Under the pieces are notes generated by a model that did no database searches, was not told where the DNA came from, and worked only from the letters and a program-made list of their open reading frames with translations. A program made the translations under genes and the position numbers. 64,000 nucleotides of DNA. It comes from LMUY01 sp965276785 (GTDB lineage Bacteria > Pseudomonadota > Alphaproteobacteria > Acetobacterales > Acetobacteraceae). Positions 34,375 through 43,265 of the stretch are shown in pieces (the first letter of the stretch is position 1; every line of letters begins with the position of its first letter). The stretch is taken from positions 1,922,001 through 1,986,000 of the forward strand of contig OZ255629.1 in assembly GCA_965276785.1 (NCBI GenBank). Direction: 5' to 3'.

Positions 34375-37242
34375 ATGGACGCCCTGTTGCCTGCTGAAGC
34401 CGCCGCCTGGCCCCGCCCGTTCGATCCGCACGCAGCCGGGCGCCTGCTGGAGCGCTTTGCCGGGCAGGGCCGCGCGGCAGCCTCCTTGGCGCGGCAGCCC
34501 GGTCCGCGCCGCATGCTGCAGGCGCTCGGCGGCAACAGTCCCTTCCTCGCCGACCTGGCCGTGCGTGAATACGTCACGGTGCTGCGGCTGGCGCGGATCG
34601 GGCCGGACGCCATCGTAGCCGCCGCGCTGCGGGAGGTGACGGGCGCCAAACCCCAATTCGATCGGCCCGGCTTGGCCGCCCTGTTGCGCCGGGCCAAGCG
34701 CCGGGTGGCCCTGGTCACCGCCCTCGCCGACATCGGCGGGCTGTGGACGCTGGAACAGGTCACGCGGGCGCTCAGCGACCTCGCCGATGCGGCGCTGCAG
34801 GCCAGCGTGCGCCACCTGCTGCACGCCGCCGCCGCGCGAGGCGCGTTGCACCTGCCGCGCGGCCGTCTTGCAGTGGCGCAGAGCGGGTTCACCGTGCTCG
34901 GCATGGGCAAGCTGGGAGCGCGGGAGCTGAACTATTCCAGCGATATCGACCTCGTCTTACTGTATGACCCGCGGTCCCACCCGCGGCACGAAGAGGGGCT
35001 TGGTGCGACCTTTACGCGGCTCGCCCGCGATCTTTGCACCCTTATGGAGGCACGCGACGCGGACGGCTACGTCTTCCGCACCGACCTGCGCTTGCGGCCC
35101 GACCCGGCGGCCACGCCATCGGCCATGGCGCTGCCGGCCGCCCTCGCCTACTACGAGACTGCCGGCGAGAACTGGGAACGCGCGGCGATGATCAAGGCGC
35201 GGCCGGTCGCCGGCGATATCGGCTTGGGTGAACGCTTCCTGGCCGAAATCCGCCCGTTCGTCTGGCGCCGCCACCTGGACTTCGCCGCCGTGGCCGACAT
35301 CCGGGCGATGAAGCGGCGCATGGACGAGCATCATGGCACCGAATTGGCCGCTGCGGCCGACCCAGTTGCGCGCGTCGCCGGCCATGACGTGAAACTCGGC
35401 CAGGGCGGCATCCGCGGCGTGGAGTTCGCGGTGCAGACCATGCAGTTGGTCTGGGGCGGCCGCGACCCGGCGTTGCGCGTGCCGGCCACCCTGGCCGCCT
35501 TGGCTGCCCTCGTCGCGGCCGGGCATATGACGGCGGCCACGGCCGCCGAGATCGAGGCCGCCTATCGTGGCCTGCGCCGAGTCGAGCACCGGTTGCAGAT
35601 GGTGGGCGACCGCCAGACCCACCGCCTGCCTGCCGACGGTGCCGGGCTGGAGCGGTTCGCCTGCTTCATGGGCTACGAAAGCGCCCGGGAGTTCGCCACC
35701 GCCTTGCTGGCGCAGCTCGAAGCGGTCCGCCGGCACGATGCCAGCCTGTTCGACCGGCCGAACTCGCCGGCTGCGGCTGTCACCGCGCCAGCTTTGACCG
35801 CCATGGGGTTCGCCGAGCCGCAGCGCGTGCTGGCCGCCATCGCCGCTTGGCGCCAAGGCCGGCTGCGCGCGTTCCGATCCGAGCGAGCGCGCGCGTTGCT
35901 GGAACAGGTTCTACCCGAGCTTTTGCAGGCCCTTGCCGCGCAGCGCGAACCCGACGCCGCCTTTGCCCGCGCCGACACCCTGCTCGGCCGGCTGTCCGGC
36001 GGGGTGCACGTGCTCTCGTTGTTCCATCGCCAGCCGGTGCTGCTCGAACGGGTGGCCGCCGTGCTCGGCGCGGCCCCCTCGCTCGCCGACCACCTGGCGC
36101 AGGTCCCGGCCGCGCTGGAAGGCTTGCTCGCGCCCGGCGGCGCCATGCCCGATCCGGCGGCCCTGATGCAGGCGCAACTGGCTGATGCACGGGATTTGGA
36201 CGACGCGGTAGCGCTGGTCCGGCGCACCGTGCGGGGCGAGGAGTTCCGGCTGTCGGTGGCGCAAATGGAGGGCCGCATTGACGCCGACGCGGCTGGCCTT
36301 GCCCGCACCGCCCTGGCCGATGCGGCGTTGACGGTGTTGCTCCCCCGCGTGCTGGCGGCGCATGAGGCGCGGTTCGGCACCGTGGCGGGGGGCGGCCTGG
36401 CGATCTTGCTGTTGGGCAAGGCCGGCGGCCGCGAGATGATGGCCGGGTCGGACCTCGACCTGATGCTGATCTACCAGCATGCGCCGGATGCGGGCGAAAG
36501 CGACGGTCCGCGCCGCCTGCCGCCCAGCCAATACTACATTCGCGCTGCCCACGCCCTGGTCGCCGCCCTGACCGCGCCGGGGATGGACGGTGCGCTCTAT
36601 GCGGTGGACATGCGGTTGCGCCCCTCCGGCAATAAGGGCCCGGTCGCGGTCAGCCTGGAGTCGTTCCGCCGCTATCACGCCAGCGAGGCTTGGACCTGGG
36701 AGCGCATGGCGCTCACCCGCGCCCGCGTCGTCACCGGGCCACAGGCCCTCTGGGCCGAGATCGAGCGCGCAATCGATTCCGCCATCGATCAGGCCGACCC
36801 CGCTCCCGTCCGCGCCGACGCCACCGCCATGCGGCTGCGCATGCTGCGGGAGCTGCCGGCGCATGGGCCGTGGGACGTGAAGCTGATGCCCGGCGGCCAG
36901 ATCGAGGTGGAATTCATCGTGCAGACCGTGCTGCTGCTGACGGAGGCGGCGCGACCCGCCACGGCGATCCGGATTGCCATTGCCCGCTTGCTGTCCGCGG
37001 GCTCGCTGTCGGCGGCGGAGGCACAGAGCTTGCGGGAGGCGGACCGGCTCTGGCGCACGGTGCAGGGCATGTTGCGCGTCACCGTGGGGCCGCGGCCGCC
37101 TGAGGCGGTGCCGCCGGCCGCGTTGGAGGCGCTGTTGCGCGCGGTGGGTGACGACAGCGCTGAATTGTTCCACATCAGGATGGCCGATGTGGCGGCCCAG
37201 GTCCGGGCCTTGTTCAGCGCGCGAGTGGGAGAGATCGGATGA
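34375..37242 (+). CDS. glnE: Glutamine synthetase adenylyltransferase/deadenylase
   Basis: A 955-residue bifunctional enzyme of standard length that adds and removes AMP on glutamine synthetase in response to PII. The first nucleotidyltransferase domain (deadenylation) has TVLGMGKLGARELNYSSDIDLVLLYD from about residue 172. The second (adenylylation) has ILLLGKAGGREMMAGSDLDLMLIYQ from about residue 676. Helical linkers with RAMKRRMDEHHG and VKLGQGGIRGVEF, and later VKLMPGGQIEVEFIVQ, follow each. ATG 34375 has a weak, rather distant GGGAG. The stop overlaps bcp (ATGA), so the two are coupled. Confidence 0.97.
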   Translation: MDALLPAEAAAWPRPFDPHAAGRLLERFAGQGRAAASLARQPGPRRMLQALGGNSPFLADLAVREYVTVLRLARIGPDAIVAAALREVTGAKPQFDRPGLAALLRRAKRRVALVTALADIGGLWTLEQVTRALSDLADAALQASVRHLLHAAAARGALHLPRGRLAVAQSGFTVLGMGKLGARELNYSSDIDLVLLYDPRSHPRHEEGLGATFTRLARDLCTLMEARDADGYVFRTDLRLRPDPAATPSAMALPAALAYYETAGENWERAAMIKARPVAGDIGLGERFLAEIRPFVWRRHLDFAAVADIRAMKRRMDEHHGTELAAAADPVARVAGHDVKLGQGGIRGVEFAVQTMQLVWGGRDPALRVPATLAALAALVAAGHMTAATAAEIEAAYRGLRRVEHRLQMVGDRQTHRLPADGAGLERFACFMGYESAREFATALLAQLEAVRRHDASLFDRPNSPAAAVTAPALTAMGFAEPQRVLAAIAAWRQGRLRAFRSERARALLEQVLPELLQALAAQREPDAAFARADTLLGRLSGGVHVLSLFHRQPVLLERVAAVLGAAPSLADHLAQVPAALEGLLAPGGAMPDPAALMQAQLADARDLDDAVALVRRTVRGEEFRLSVAQMEGRIDADAAGLARTALADAALTVLLPRVLAAHEARFGTVAGGGLAILLLGKAGGREMMAGSDLDLMLIYQHAPDAGESDGPRRLPPSQYYIRAAHALVAALTAPGMDGALYAVDMRLRPSGNKGPVAVSLESFRRYHASEAWTWERMALTRARVVTGPQALWAEIERAIDSAIDQADPAPVRADATAMRLRMLRELPAHGPWDVKLMPGGQIEVEFIVQTVLLLTEAARPATAIRIAIARLLSAGSLSAAEAQSLREADRLWRTVQGMLRVTVGPRPPEAVPPAALEALLRAVGDDSAELFHIRMADVAAQVRALFSARVGEIG

Positions 37243-37703
37243 GCGTGGCAGAAGGAGAGCAGGCCCCTGATTTCGAGATGGCGGCCACCGGTGGGCGCAC
37301 CGTCAGCCTCAAGGCGATGCAGGGCCGCCCGTTCGTGCTGTATTTCTACCCCAAGGCGGACACGCCGGGCTGCACCAAGGAGGCCTGTGCCTTCCAGGAG
37401 GCGCTGCCGGCGTTGGGCCAGGTCGGCATCGAGGTGATCGGGGTGTCCAAGGATGCGATGGCGCCGATCGAGAAGTTCGCCGCAAAGTATAATCTCAGCT
37501 TCCCGCTGGCTTCGGACGCGTCGGGCGTGGCGGAGGCGTATGGCTCGTGGGGCGAGAAATCGATGTATGGCAAGACCTATATGGGCATCGACCGCAGCAC
37601 CTTCCTGATCGACAAGGCGGGCAAGGTCGCGAAGGTTTGGCGCAAGGTAAAGGTTCCGGGGCACGCGGCGGAGGTGATGCAGGCCGCCAAGGCGCTTGGC
37701 TGA
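37239..37703 (+). CDS. bcp: Thioredoxin-dependent peroxiredoxin, Bcp/PrxQ type
   Basis: A 154-residue peroxiredoxin that reduces hydrogen peroxide and organic peroxides. FVLYFYPKADTPGCTKEACAF carries the peroxidatic Cys and, five residues on, the resolving Cys of atypical 2-Cys PrxQ proteins. GVSKDAMAPIEKFAAKYNLSFPLASD and TFLIDKAGKVAKVWRKVKVPGHA complete the fold. It is translationally coupled to glnE, a common alphaproteobacterial arrangement. Confidence 0.96.
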   Translation: MSVAEGEQAPDFEMAATGGRTVSLKAMQGRPFVLYFYPKADTPGCTKEACAFQEALPALGQVGIEVIGVSKDAMAPIEKFAAKYNLSFPLASDASGVAEAYGSWGEKSMYGKTYMGIDRSTFLIDKAGKVAKVWRKVKVPGHAAEVMQAAKALG

Positions 37704-37712
37704 GGCGCCTGC

Positions 37713-39356
37713 ATGGCCCAGCCTCTCACCATGGCTGCCATTGCAGCGGCAGAGGCGGTGCTCGGTGTCGACTACACCGAGGCGGAACGAGCCCTCATGC
37801 TTCCCAACCTCGGCGCGCAGATCGAAGCCGCGCTGCTCCGCCGTGCCCTCGCCTTGCCGCCCGAGCTGGCCCCTGCGACGCGGTTCGACCCGCGTTTGCC
37901 CGGCTTCACCATGCCCAGTCCAGCGCCGACCGCCTGGGAGCCGCCAGACCTCCCTCTGCCCGCCAGCGACGAGGACATCGCCTTTGCCCCCGCCGCCGCG
38001 CTCGCCGGCTGGGTCCATCGCGGCCGACTGACCGCCGAGCGGCTCACCGAGCTCTACCTGGCCCGTATCGCCCGCCACGGTTCTACCCTGCTCTGCTTCG
38101 CCGCCATGACCGCCGAGGCGGCCCTCGGGCGCGCCCGCGAGCTGGACGCGATGGCGGCGCGAGGCCACTGGCTCGGGCCGCTGCATGGCATCCCGTATGG
38201 CATGAAGGACATTATCGACACCGCCGGCGTGGAAACGAGCTGGGGCGCCGAACCCTATCGCGGGCGAGTGCCGAGCGAGGACGCTTTCGTCACCACCGCC
38301 CTGCACGACGCGGGCGCCATCATGCTGGGCAAGACGACGGTGGGCGCCCTAGCGTATGGCGATATCTGGCATGGCGGCCGCACGCTCAACCCCTGGAACC
38401 GCGACGAAGGCTCCAGCGGCTCCAGCGCCGGCTCCGCCGCGGCCACCGCGGCCGGGCTGGTCGGGTTTGCCATTGGCACGGAAACGTTGGGCTCAATCGT
38501 GGCACCCTCGACCCGGTGCGGCACGGTCGGCCTGCGCCCCACTTTCGGCCGCGTCTCCCGCCGCGGCGCCATGCCGCTTTGCCCTTCGCTCGACAAGATC
38601 GGCCCGATCTGCCGCGCCGTGACCGACACCGCGTTGGTGCTGCAAGCGTTGAACGGGCTCGACCCGGCGGACCCGTTCCAGATCGCCGCCCCGCTGGGCG
38701 ACGGTGCAAGTACGGCCATCGCCGCGTTGCGGGTTGGCATCTATGAGGCCGACTTTGCCGACCCGGCCACGCATGAACTCGATCATGCGGCGCTGGCCGC
38801 GGTGCGCGAACTGGGTTGCACCATCGTTCCGCTGCAACGTTCGGACCTGCCGTATAGCGCGCTCACCGCCATCCTCTACGCCGAAGCGGCGGCGAGTTTC
38901 GAGCATCTGACGCTCAGTGGGCGCGACGACGAACTCGCCTGGCAGGATGCCGACGCCTGGCCCAACGCCTTCCGCAAGGCGCGCTTCCTCTCTGCGGTGG
39001 ACCATGTGCAGCTCGACCGCTTCCGCCGCCTCGTGATGCAGGAGATGGCCCGCGCATTCGGCCAAGTGGACCTCATTTTCGGGCCGAGCCAGGTCGGGCC
39101 CATGATGGTGATCACCAATTTCACCGGCCATCCTTGCCTCTGCCTGCCGGTCGGGTTGCGTCCCTCGCCGTCGCGCGGCCGTCCATCCCTGGCGCGTGCC
39201 CGGCTTGACCTCGAAACCGCTGCGGCCGGTCCGATGCACGACGTGCCGCACACGGTTTGCCTGTGGGGGCGGCTGTTTGACGAGGGTCCCATGCTGGCAC
39301 TCGGCCGCGCGCTGGAGGGCCGCTTCGCCGACGATGGGCGCCGGCCCAAGCTGTAG
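37713..39356 (+). CDS. Amidase (amidase-signature family)
   Basis: A 547-residue amidase-signature hydrolase. The catalytic Lys is in GIPYGMKDIIDTAG (near residue 164), and the Ser-rich signature is EGSSGSSAGSAAATAAGLVGFAIGTETLGS from about residue 232, with the cis-Ser and nucleophile Ser. GTVGLRPTFGRVSRRGAMPLCPSLDKIGP follows as usual. A helical N-terminal extension of about 90 residues resembles exported-type members but has no signal peptide. The C-terminal half holds FTGHPCLCLPVG. Start is 9 bases after bcp. Substrate unknown; it is not part of a gatCAB set. Confidence 0.9.
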   Translation: MAQPLTMAAIAAAEAVLGVDYTEAERALMLPNLGAQIEAALLRRALALPPELAPATRFDPRLPGFTMPSPAPTAWEPPDLPLPASDEDIAFAPAAALAGWVHRGRLTAERLTELYLARIARHGSTLLCFAAMTAEAALGRARELDAMAARGHWLGPLHGIPYGMKDIIDTAGVETSWGAEPYRGRVPSEDAFVTTALHDAGAIMLGKTTVGALAYGDIWHGGRTLNPWNRDEGSSGSSAGSAAATAAGLVGFAIGTETLGSIVAPSTRCGTVGLRPTFGRVSRRGAMPLCPSLDKIGPICRAVTDTALVLQALNGLDPADPFQIAAPLGDGASTAIAALRVGIYEADFADPATHELDHAALAAVRELGCTIVPLQRSDLPYSALTAILYAEAAASFEHLTLSGRDDELAWQDADAWPNAFRKARFLSAVDHVQLDRFRRLVMQEMARAFGQVDLIFGPSQVGPMMVITNFTGHPCLCLPVGLRPSPSRGRPSLARARLDLETAAAGPMHDVPHTVCLWGRLFDEGPMLALGRALEGRFADDGRRPKL

Positions 39357-39400
39357 CGCGGGCGCTTGAACCAGGCCTCGCCATTTGTCAGTATTGCGCC

Positions 39401-39622
39401 ATGGCAATCGACGCCCGACCCAGCGCCCGCATCATGACCGAAGCCCAGCGCAGCTATGAGGCCAAGCGCGCGCAAAAGGCCGGCATGTCGCTCGACAAGT
39501 GGTTGGACCAGAAGCAGAAGCAGGCGCTCGCGGTGCAGCCCAAACCGAAGCAGCCGGACCGCAAGCCGGGCTTGTTTTCGCGCCTGCTGGAACGCGCGAA
39601 CCAGCCGCTCAAGAAGTCCTGA
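39401..39622 (+). CDS. Small basic protein
   Basis: A 73-residue, Lys/Gln-rich protein with AQKAGMSLDKWLDQKQKQAL in the middle and a basic tail (RLLERANQPLKKS). ATG 39401 and an internal ATG (residue 12) are both possible. No membrane segment or known domain. Its stop overlaps the likely start of the next gene, which suggests a two-gene unit. Confidence 0.55.
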   Translation: MAIDARPSARIMTEAQRSYEAKRAQKAGMSLDKWLDQKQKQALAVQPKPKQPDRKPGLFSRLLERANQPLKKS

Positions 39623-40557
39623 TCGCCACCCACGCCGATTGGAGCAGCGACGCCGCCAAACGCTGGATGACTGTGGCATTCGGGCGCCCTGGGTGCTGGC
39701 GGGTTTGCGGCCCGCAACGGGTGGGCCAGCTTGCCACCCTGCTCGAACGCCTCAGCCGTGACGGAGAACCGGTGGTCCTTGGGGTGGATTTCCCGCTCGG
39801 CCTGCCTCGCGCCTACGCAGAACAGCTGAACGAGGCGGCGGATTTCCCCGGCTTCCTGCGCGCATTGGCCCATCGCCCCGGGTTCTTCTCGGTGTGCGAC
39901 AACCTGGCGGACGTGGCGGCAGACCGGCCATTCTACCCGCGGCGGGGTGCCAGGGGGATGACGCGGCTGTCCCATGCCACAGCGCTTGGGCTGGGCGGGG
40001 CGGCAGGCCTGTCCCGCTGGTGCGACCGCGCCACGGCCGAGCGCCCGGCCGGCGCGCCGCTGTTCTGGACCCTCGGGGCCAACCAATCCGGCAAGGCGGC
40101 GATTTCCGCCTGGCGGGACTTGCTGCTGCCGGCGATGGAGCGCTCGGCGCCTCCGCTGCTTTGGCCATTCGAGGGACCGCTGAACCGCTTGCTGCGGCCC
40201 GGGCGGGTGGCAGTTGCGGAAACCTACCCCGCCGAAGCGATGCGGCAGTTGGGATTGCGCACGGGCGGCAGCAAGCGGCGGCAGGCTGACCGGGCCAAGC
40301 TCGCCCCCGCCTTGCAGGCCGTGTTGGCCAAGCAAGATGCTACGCCGGAGCCGGAACTGACCCAGGCCATCCACGCCGGGTTCGGCGCCGATGCGGCCGG
40401 CGAAGACCGGTTCGATAGCCTGCTTGGCCTGCTTTGCGTTTTGGGCGTGCTGGCGGGCGAGCGGCCAGACAGCGCGCCAGAGGATCCCTGGGTGCAACAT
40501 TGGGAGGGCTGGGTGCTGGGCCAGACCGCCCTGCCTCTTCAGCTTGCGCCGGGCTAG
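39619..40557 (+). CDS. DUF429-like protein (start uncertain)
   Basis: A 312-residue frame ending at 40557. The N-terminus HADWSSDAAKRWMTVAF and PVVLGVDFPLGLPRAYAEQL look like the RNase-H-like DUF429 core, in which the first Asp and the GVDFPLG Asp would be active-site residues. No ATG, GTG or TTG occurs close before HADW. The CTG at 39619 overlaps the previous stop (CTGA) and fits best; ATG 39667 would remove HADWSS, and ATG 39499 would overlap the previous gene by over 120 bases. Function unknown. Confidence 0.6.
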   Translation: MIATHADWSSDAAKRWMTVAFGRPGCWRVCGPQRVGQLATLLERLSRDGEPVVLGVDFPLGLPRAYAEQLNEAADFPGFLRALAHRPGFFSVCDNLADVAADRPFYPRRGARGMTRLSHATALGLGGAAGLSRWCDRATAERPAGAPLFWTLGANQSGKAAISAWRDLLLPAMERSAPPLLWPFEGPLNRLLRPGRVAVAETYPAEAMRQLGLRTGGSKRRQADRAKLAPALQAVLAKQDATPEPELTQAIHAGFGADAAGEDRFDSLLGLLCVLGVLAGERPDSAPEDPWVQHWEGWVLGQTALPLQLAPG

Positions 40558-40610
40558 CAGTCTGTCGGAGTGCGCGGCCGCACAGCCTTGGATCAAACCT
40601 CCGCACTCTT

Positions 40611-40632
40611 TTCGCGTGCATGCACACGCGAA
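40611..40632. terminator. Hairpin between convergent genes
   Basis: ttcgcgtg (40611-40618) pairs with cacgcgaa (40625-40632) over a 6-base loop, with CTTTT just before and CCTTT just after. It lies between the stops of the DUF429-like gene and rbsK and could serve both strands. Confidence 0.55.
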
Positions 40633-40642
40633 CCCTTTGCGG

Positions 40643-41518
40643 CTACTCGCCAATCTCCGCGGCGGTGGGCAGGCTGCGTTGGCTGCCGGGGCGGGTGCAG
40701 CAGAGGGCGGCGGCGCGGTTGGCGCAGCGAATGGCCAACGATGGGGTAAGGCCACGGCTCAGGGCGGCGGCGAAGACGCCGGTGAAGCAATCGCCGGCGG
40801 CGGTGGTGTCCACCACCGTCACGGAGTGGGCGGGCTCGCGGGCGAAGTCGGCGCCGGTGGTCCACTCTACGCCCGCGGCGCCCATGGTGCGGATGATGCC
40901 GGTGCTGGGGCGGAGCTTGGCAGCAAGGGTCGGGAGGTCCGGCGGGACTTGCAGGTGGGCGGCGACGGTGTGGGCTTCGGATTCGTTGACCACCAACCAG
41001 TCGATGTGGAGCAGCAAGGCCGGGTCGAAGCCGGTGGCGGGGGCTAGATTGAGGATGACGCGGGCGCCGCGGCGGCGGGCACGAGCAGCCAGGGCGATGC
41101 TCTCCTCCGCGGAGACCTCGTGCTGTAGCAGCACGGTGGTGGCGGGGGCGAGGTCGGCGTCGCTCACTTGGGTGGCGCGGGCCAGGGTGTTGGCGCCGGC
41201 GGCCACGGCGATCTGGTTCTCGCCCGCCGGATCGACACAGATGGCGGCAGTGCCGGTGGGGAGGGCGGTTTCGGCCACGCGGGCGAGGTCCACCCCGGCG
41301 GCGCGCAGGCCGGCGAGGGCGGGGGCGGCGTTAGCGTCGCGGCCGACGGCGCCGGCCATGGCCACGGTGGCGCCGGCACGGGCGACGGCGGCGGCCTGGT
41401 TGGCGCCCTTGCCGCCGGGTTCGGTGGTGGCGGTGCCGAGCACGGTTTGGCCCGGCGACGGCAGCAAAGGGAGGCGGTAGATGGTGTCAAGGTTGATGCT
41501 GCCGAAGACGAGAATCAT
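40643..41518 (-). CDS. rbsK: Ribokinase-family sugar kinase
   Basis: A 291-residue PfkB-family kinase. The N-terminal MILVFGSINLDTIYRLP and GGKGANQAAAVARAGA form the sugar-binding site; the C-terminal VDTTAAGDCFTGVFAAAL holds the catalytic Asp and anion hole. NESEAHTVAAHL is also ribokinase-like. It would phosphorylate ribose or a related sugar at O-5. The start overlaps the thyX stop by four bases. With the nucleoside hydrolase at 60 kb it could recycle ribose, though the genes are unlinked. Confidence 0.85.
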   Translation of the reverse strand: MILVFGSINLDTIYRLPLLPSPGQTVLGTATTEPGGKGANQAAAVARAGATVAMAGAVGRDANAAPALAGLRAAGVDLARVAETALPTGTAAICVDPAGENQIAVAAGANTLARATQVSDADLAPATTVLLQHEVSAEESIALAARARRRGARVILNLAPATGFDPALLLHIDWLVVNESEAHTVAAHLQVPPDLPTLAAKLRPSTGIIRTMGAAGVEWTTGADFAREPAHSVTVVDTTAAGDCFTGVFAAALSRGLTPSLAIRCANRAAALCCTRPGSQRSLPTAAEIGE

Positions 41519-42444
41519 GCAAGGGAGGCGCCGAGAGCGGCCTCGAGTTCGGACCACTCGCGCTTGCTAAGGCCGCTGTCGGGCTGGCTGACCCGCTCGC
41601 CGGCGAGGCGGCGGCGTAGCACGGCGAGCATGCCGGCGGAGAGGGTCGCGGCGCCCATGCGGTAATCCTGGAAGGCGGTGTAGGTGGCGGGCACCCAAGC
41701 GGCCACGCTGCGCAGCATGGCTTCGGCGTAGGCGCGGATTTCGTATTGCGCGTGGCTGTCGGCACGCAGTTGGAGGAAGCCCAGCAGGTTGTGGAGGTCG
41801 GCCTTCCAATACCACTGGGTGTAGGTGTTCAGCGTCAGGTTCATGCGGGCGAGTTCGCGGGCGAGGCCTCGACGGTGCGGGTCGGCGCCGTCCTCGTTTA
41901 GCATCCAGGCGTAGCCGTCATGGGCCTGGCCGGCTTCGCGGCGCAGCAGGTCCAGCACGGTGCGTGCCTCCTCCCCCTCCAGCACGGCGCCACGGCCTTG
42001 GCGGTTGTCGGCGGATTGGGCGGCGAGCTGCTCCGGGGCCGGAATGTAGAACTCGCGGTCCATGACGGAGTAGCGGGCGGAATACTCGTTCACGTTGGCG
42101 GTGCGGTGGCGGATCCATTGCCGGGCGACGAAGATGGGCAGCTTCACGTGGTATTTGATCTCGCACATCTCGAACGGCGTGGAGTGCCGATGGCGCATCA
42201 GGTAGCGGATCAGCCCGGCATCCTCGCTCACCCGCTTGGTACCGCGGCCGTAGGAGACTCGCGCCGCCTGCACTACGGCGGCGTCGTCGCCCATGTAGTC
42301 GATCACGCGGACGAAGCCGTGGTCCAGCACGGGGATGGCGATGTAGAGCATGGCCTCCAACGCCGGCACGGTCGCGCGCAGGGTGGTGGCCGTGCCGCGG
42401 CGTAGCTGATCGATCTCGGCCTGCTGGTTTTCAGAAAGGGACAT
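41515..42444 (-). CDS. thyX: FAD-dependent thymidylate synthase
   Basis: A 309-residue ThyX, which methylates dUMP using methylenetetrahydrofolate and reduced FAD. The signature RHRTANVNEYSARYS lies at residues 112-126. LMRHRHSTPFEMCEIKYHVKLPIFVARQW precedes it and LRADSHAQYEIRAYAEAM follows, all classical. ATG 42444 with GTAGGGG upstream is preferred over the frame from 42462. It replaces ThyA in many alphaproteobacteria. It is divergent from the tmRNA gene. Confidence 0.96.
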   Translation of the reverse strand: MSLSENQQAEIDQLRRGTATTLRATVPALEAMLYIAIPVLDHGFVRVIDYMGDDAAVVQAARVSYGRGTKRVSEDAGLIRYLMRHRHSTPFEMCEIKYHVKLPIFVARQWIRHRTANVNEYSARYSVMDREFYIPAPEQLAAQSADNRQGRGAVLEGEEARTVLDLLRREAGQAHDGYAWMLNEDGADPHRRGLARELARMNLTLNTYTQWYWKADLHNLLGFLQLRADSHAQYEIRAYAEAMLRSVAAWVPATYTAFQDYRMGAATLSAGMLAVLRRRLAGERVSQPDSGLSKREWSELEAALGASLA

Positions 42445-42489
42445 GGCCGAGACCCCTACCAATTTGTCGCTTGATAGGCTACATCGAGG

Positions 42490-42758
42490 GAGCTGGCTTG
42501 CCAGCTATGGCGATAAACGGTGTTTGGAATAATCGTTGTGGACCCGGGGGCGGTACCCGGCGTCTCCACCAGCCCCGGCTGGATGAGGGGACGAAATAGG
42601 CTCGACACGCGTGGTAAAGACTCACCTTTTGCTCGGCATTGTACCGCCGTTATCGGGCTACATCACAGGTGCCAATGACAATCATGAGGCATTCGCAGTC
42701 GCAGCGTAAGTTGCGATAGACGCGGTTCGGGGGGCACCGGGCAACAGAAGCCCCCCAC
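42490..42758 (+). ncRNA. ssrA: Transfer-messenger RNA, two-piece circularly permuted form
   Basis: The acceptor piece comes first. A 5-bp T-stem, ccggg/cccgg (42544-42548 and 42556-42560) with a 7-base loop, is followed by cgtctcc and an encoded A-CCA ending at 42571. After a spacer of about 15 bases the coding piece begins with ggggacg at 42587, which pairs with cgtctcc and gives the G3:U70 wobble that alanyl-tRNA synthetase needs. The tag frame at 42671-42709 reads ANDNHEAFAVAA then TAA. The 3' end is a GGGGGGC hairpin (42729-42756) with GCAACAGAAGCC. Outer ends are approximate. This split form is typical of alphaproteobacteria. Confidence 0.95.
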
Positions 42759-42761
42759 TTC

Positions 42762-43265
42762 TCAGGTTTGGCTGCTGGCGGACGACAGCGCTGCTAGCAG
42801 GTCGGCGCGCCCGCTCTGCCGGGCGATGTCCAGCGCGCTGATGCCCGCTACGTCCTGGCGCTGCGCGTCCGCCCCATGGGCCACCAGCAAGGCCGCCATG
42901 TCCGCGCGACCGAACATGGCTGCGAATATCAGCGCGGTGCGGCCGGCCTCGTTGGCTGCGTCCACGGCGGCCCCGGCCCTGAGCAAGTGGCGGGCGATGT
43001 CCACATAGCCCTTGAACGCCGCCCCCATCAGGGCCGTGGCGCCCGCTACGTCCACCGCATCCACCGCCGCTCCGCGCGCGAGCAACAGCGCTGTCGCCTC
43101 CGCCTGCTGGTTGTAGCTCGCCAGGATCAGCGGCGGGAAACCCCGCCCATCCGGCCGGTTCGGGTCAGTCCCGACGTCGAGCAAGGCCGCAAGCCGCACG
43201 CTATCACCCTGCCGGGCCGCGTCGTGAAAGCTGTGCTCTCGCTGCTCGGGAGAGGACTCGCTCAC
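42762..43265 (-). CDS. Ankyrin-repeat protein
   Basis: A 167-residue protein with four or five ankyrin repeats: HDAARQGDSVRLAALLDVGTDPN, GFPPLILASYNQQAEATALLLARGAAV, GATALMGAAFKGYVDIARHLLRAGAAV, GRTALIFAAMFGRADMAALLVAHGADA and a final cap. There is no signal peptide, so it should be cytosolic and bind a protein partner. The start overlaps the monooxygenase stop by four bases. In other bacteria ankyrin proteins sit beside catalase or haem-related genes; the haem monooxygenase partner fits this. Confidence 0.92.
   Translation of the reverse strand: MSESSPEQREHSFHDAARQGDSVRLAALLDVGTDPNRPDGRGFPPLILASYNQQAEATALLLARGAAVDAVDVAGATALMGAAFKGYVDIARHLLRAGAAVDAANEAGRTALIFAAMFGRADMAALLVAHGADAQRQDVAGISALDIARQSGRADLLAALSSASSQT

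Noticed and set aside
35911..38306. Long minus-strand frames over glnE and bcp
   Set aside because: Antisense shadows of strongly conserved genes; no domain seen.
42445..42761. Empty intergenic region or tRNA
   Set aside because: The T-arm and CCA belong to the acceptor half of the tmRNA; no anticodon arm is present.
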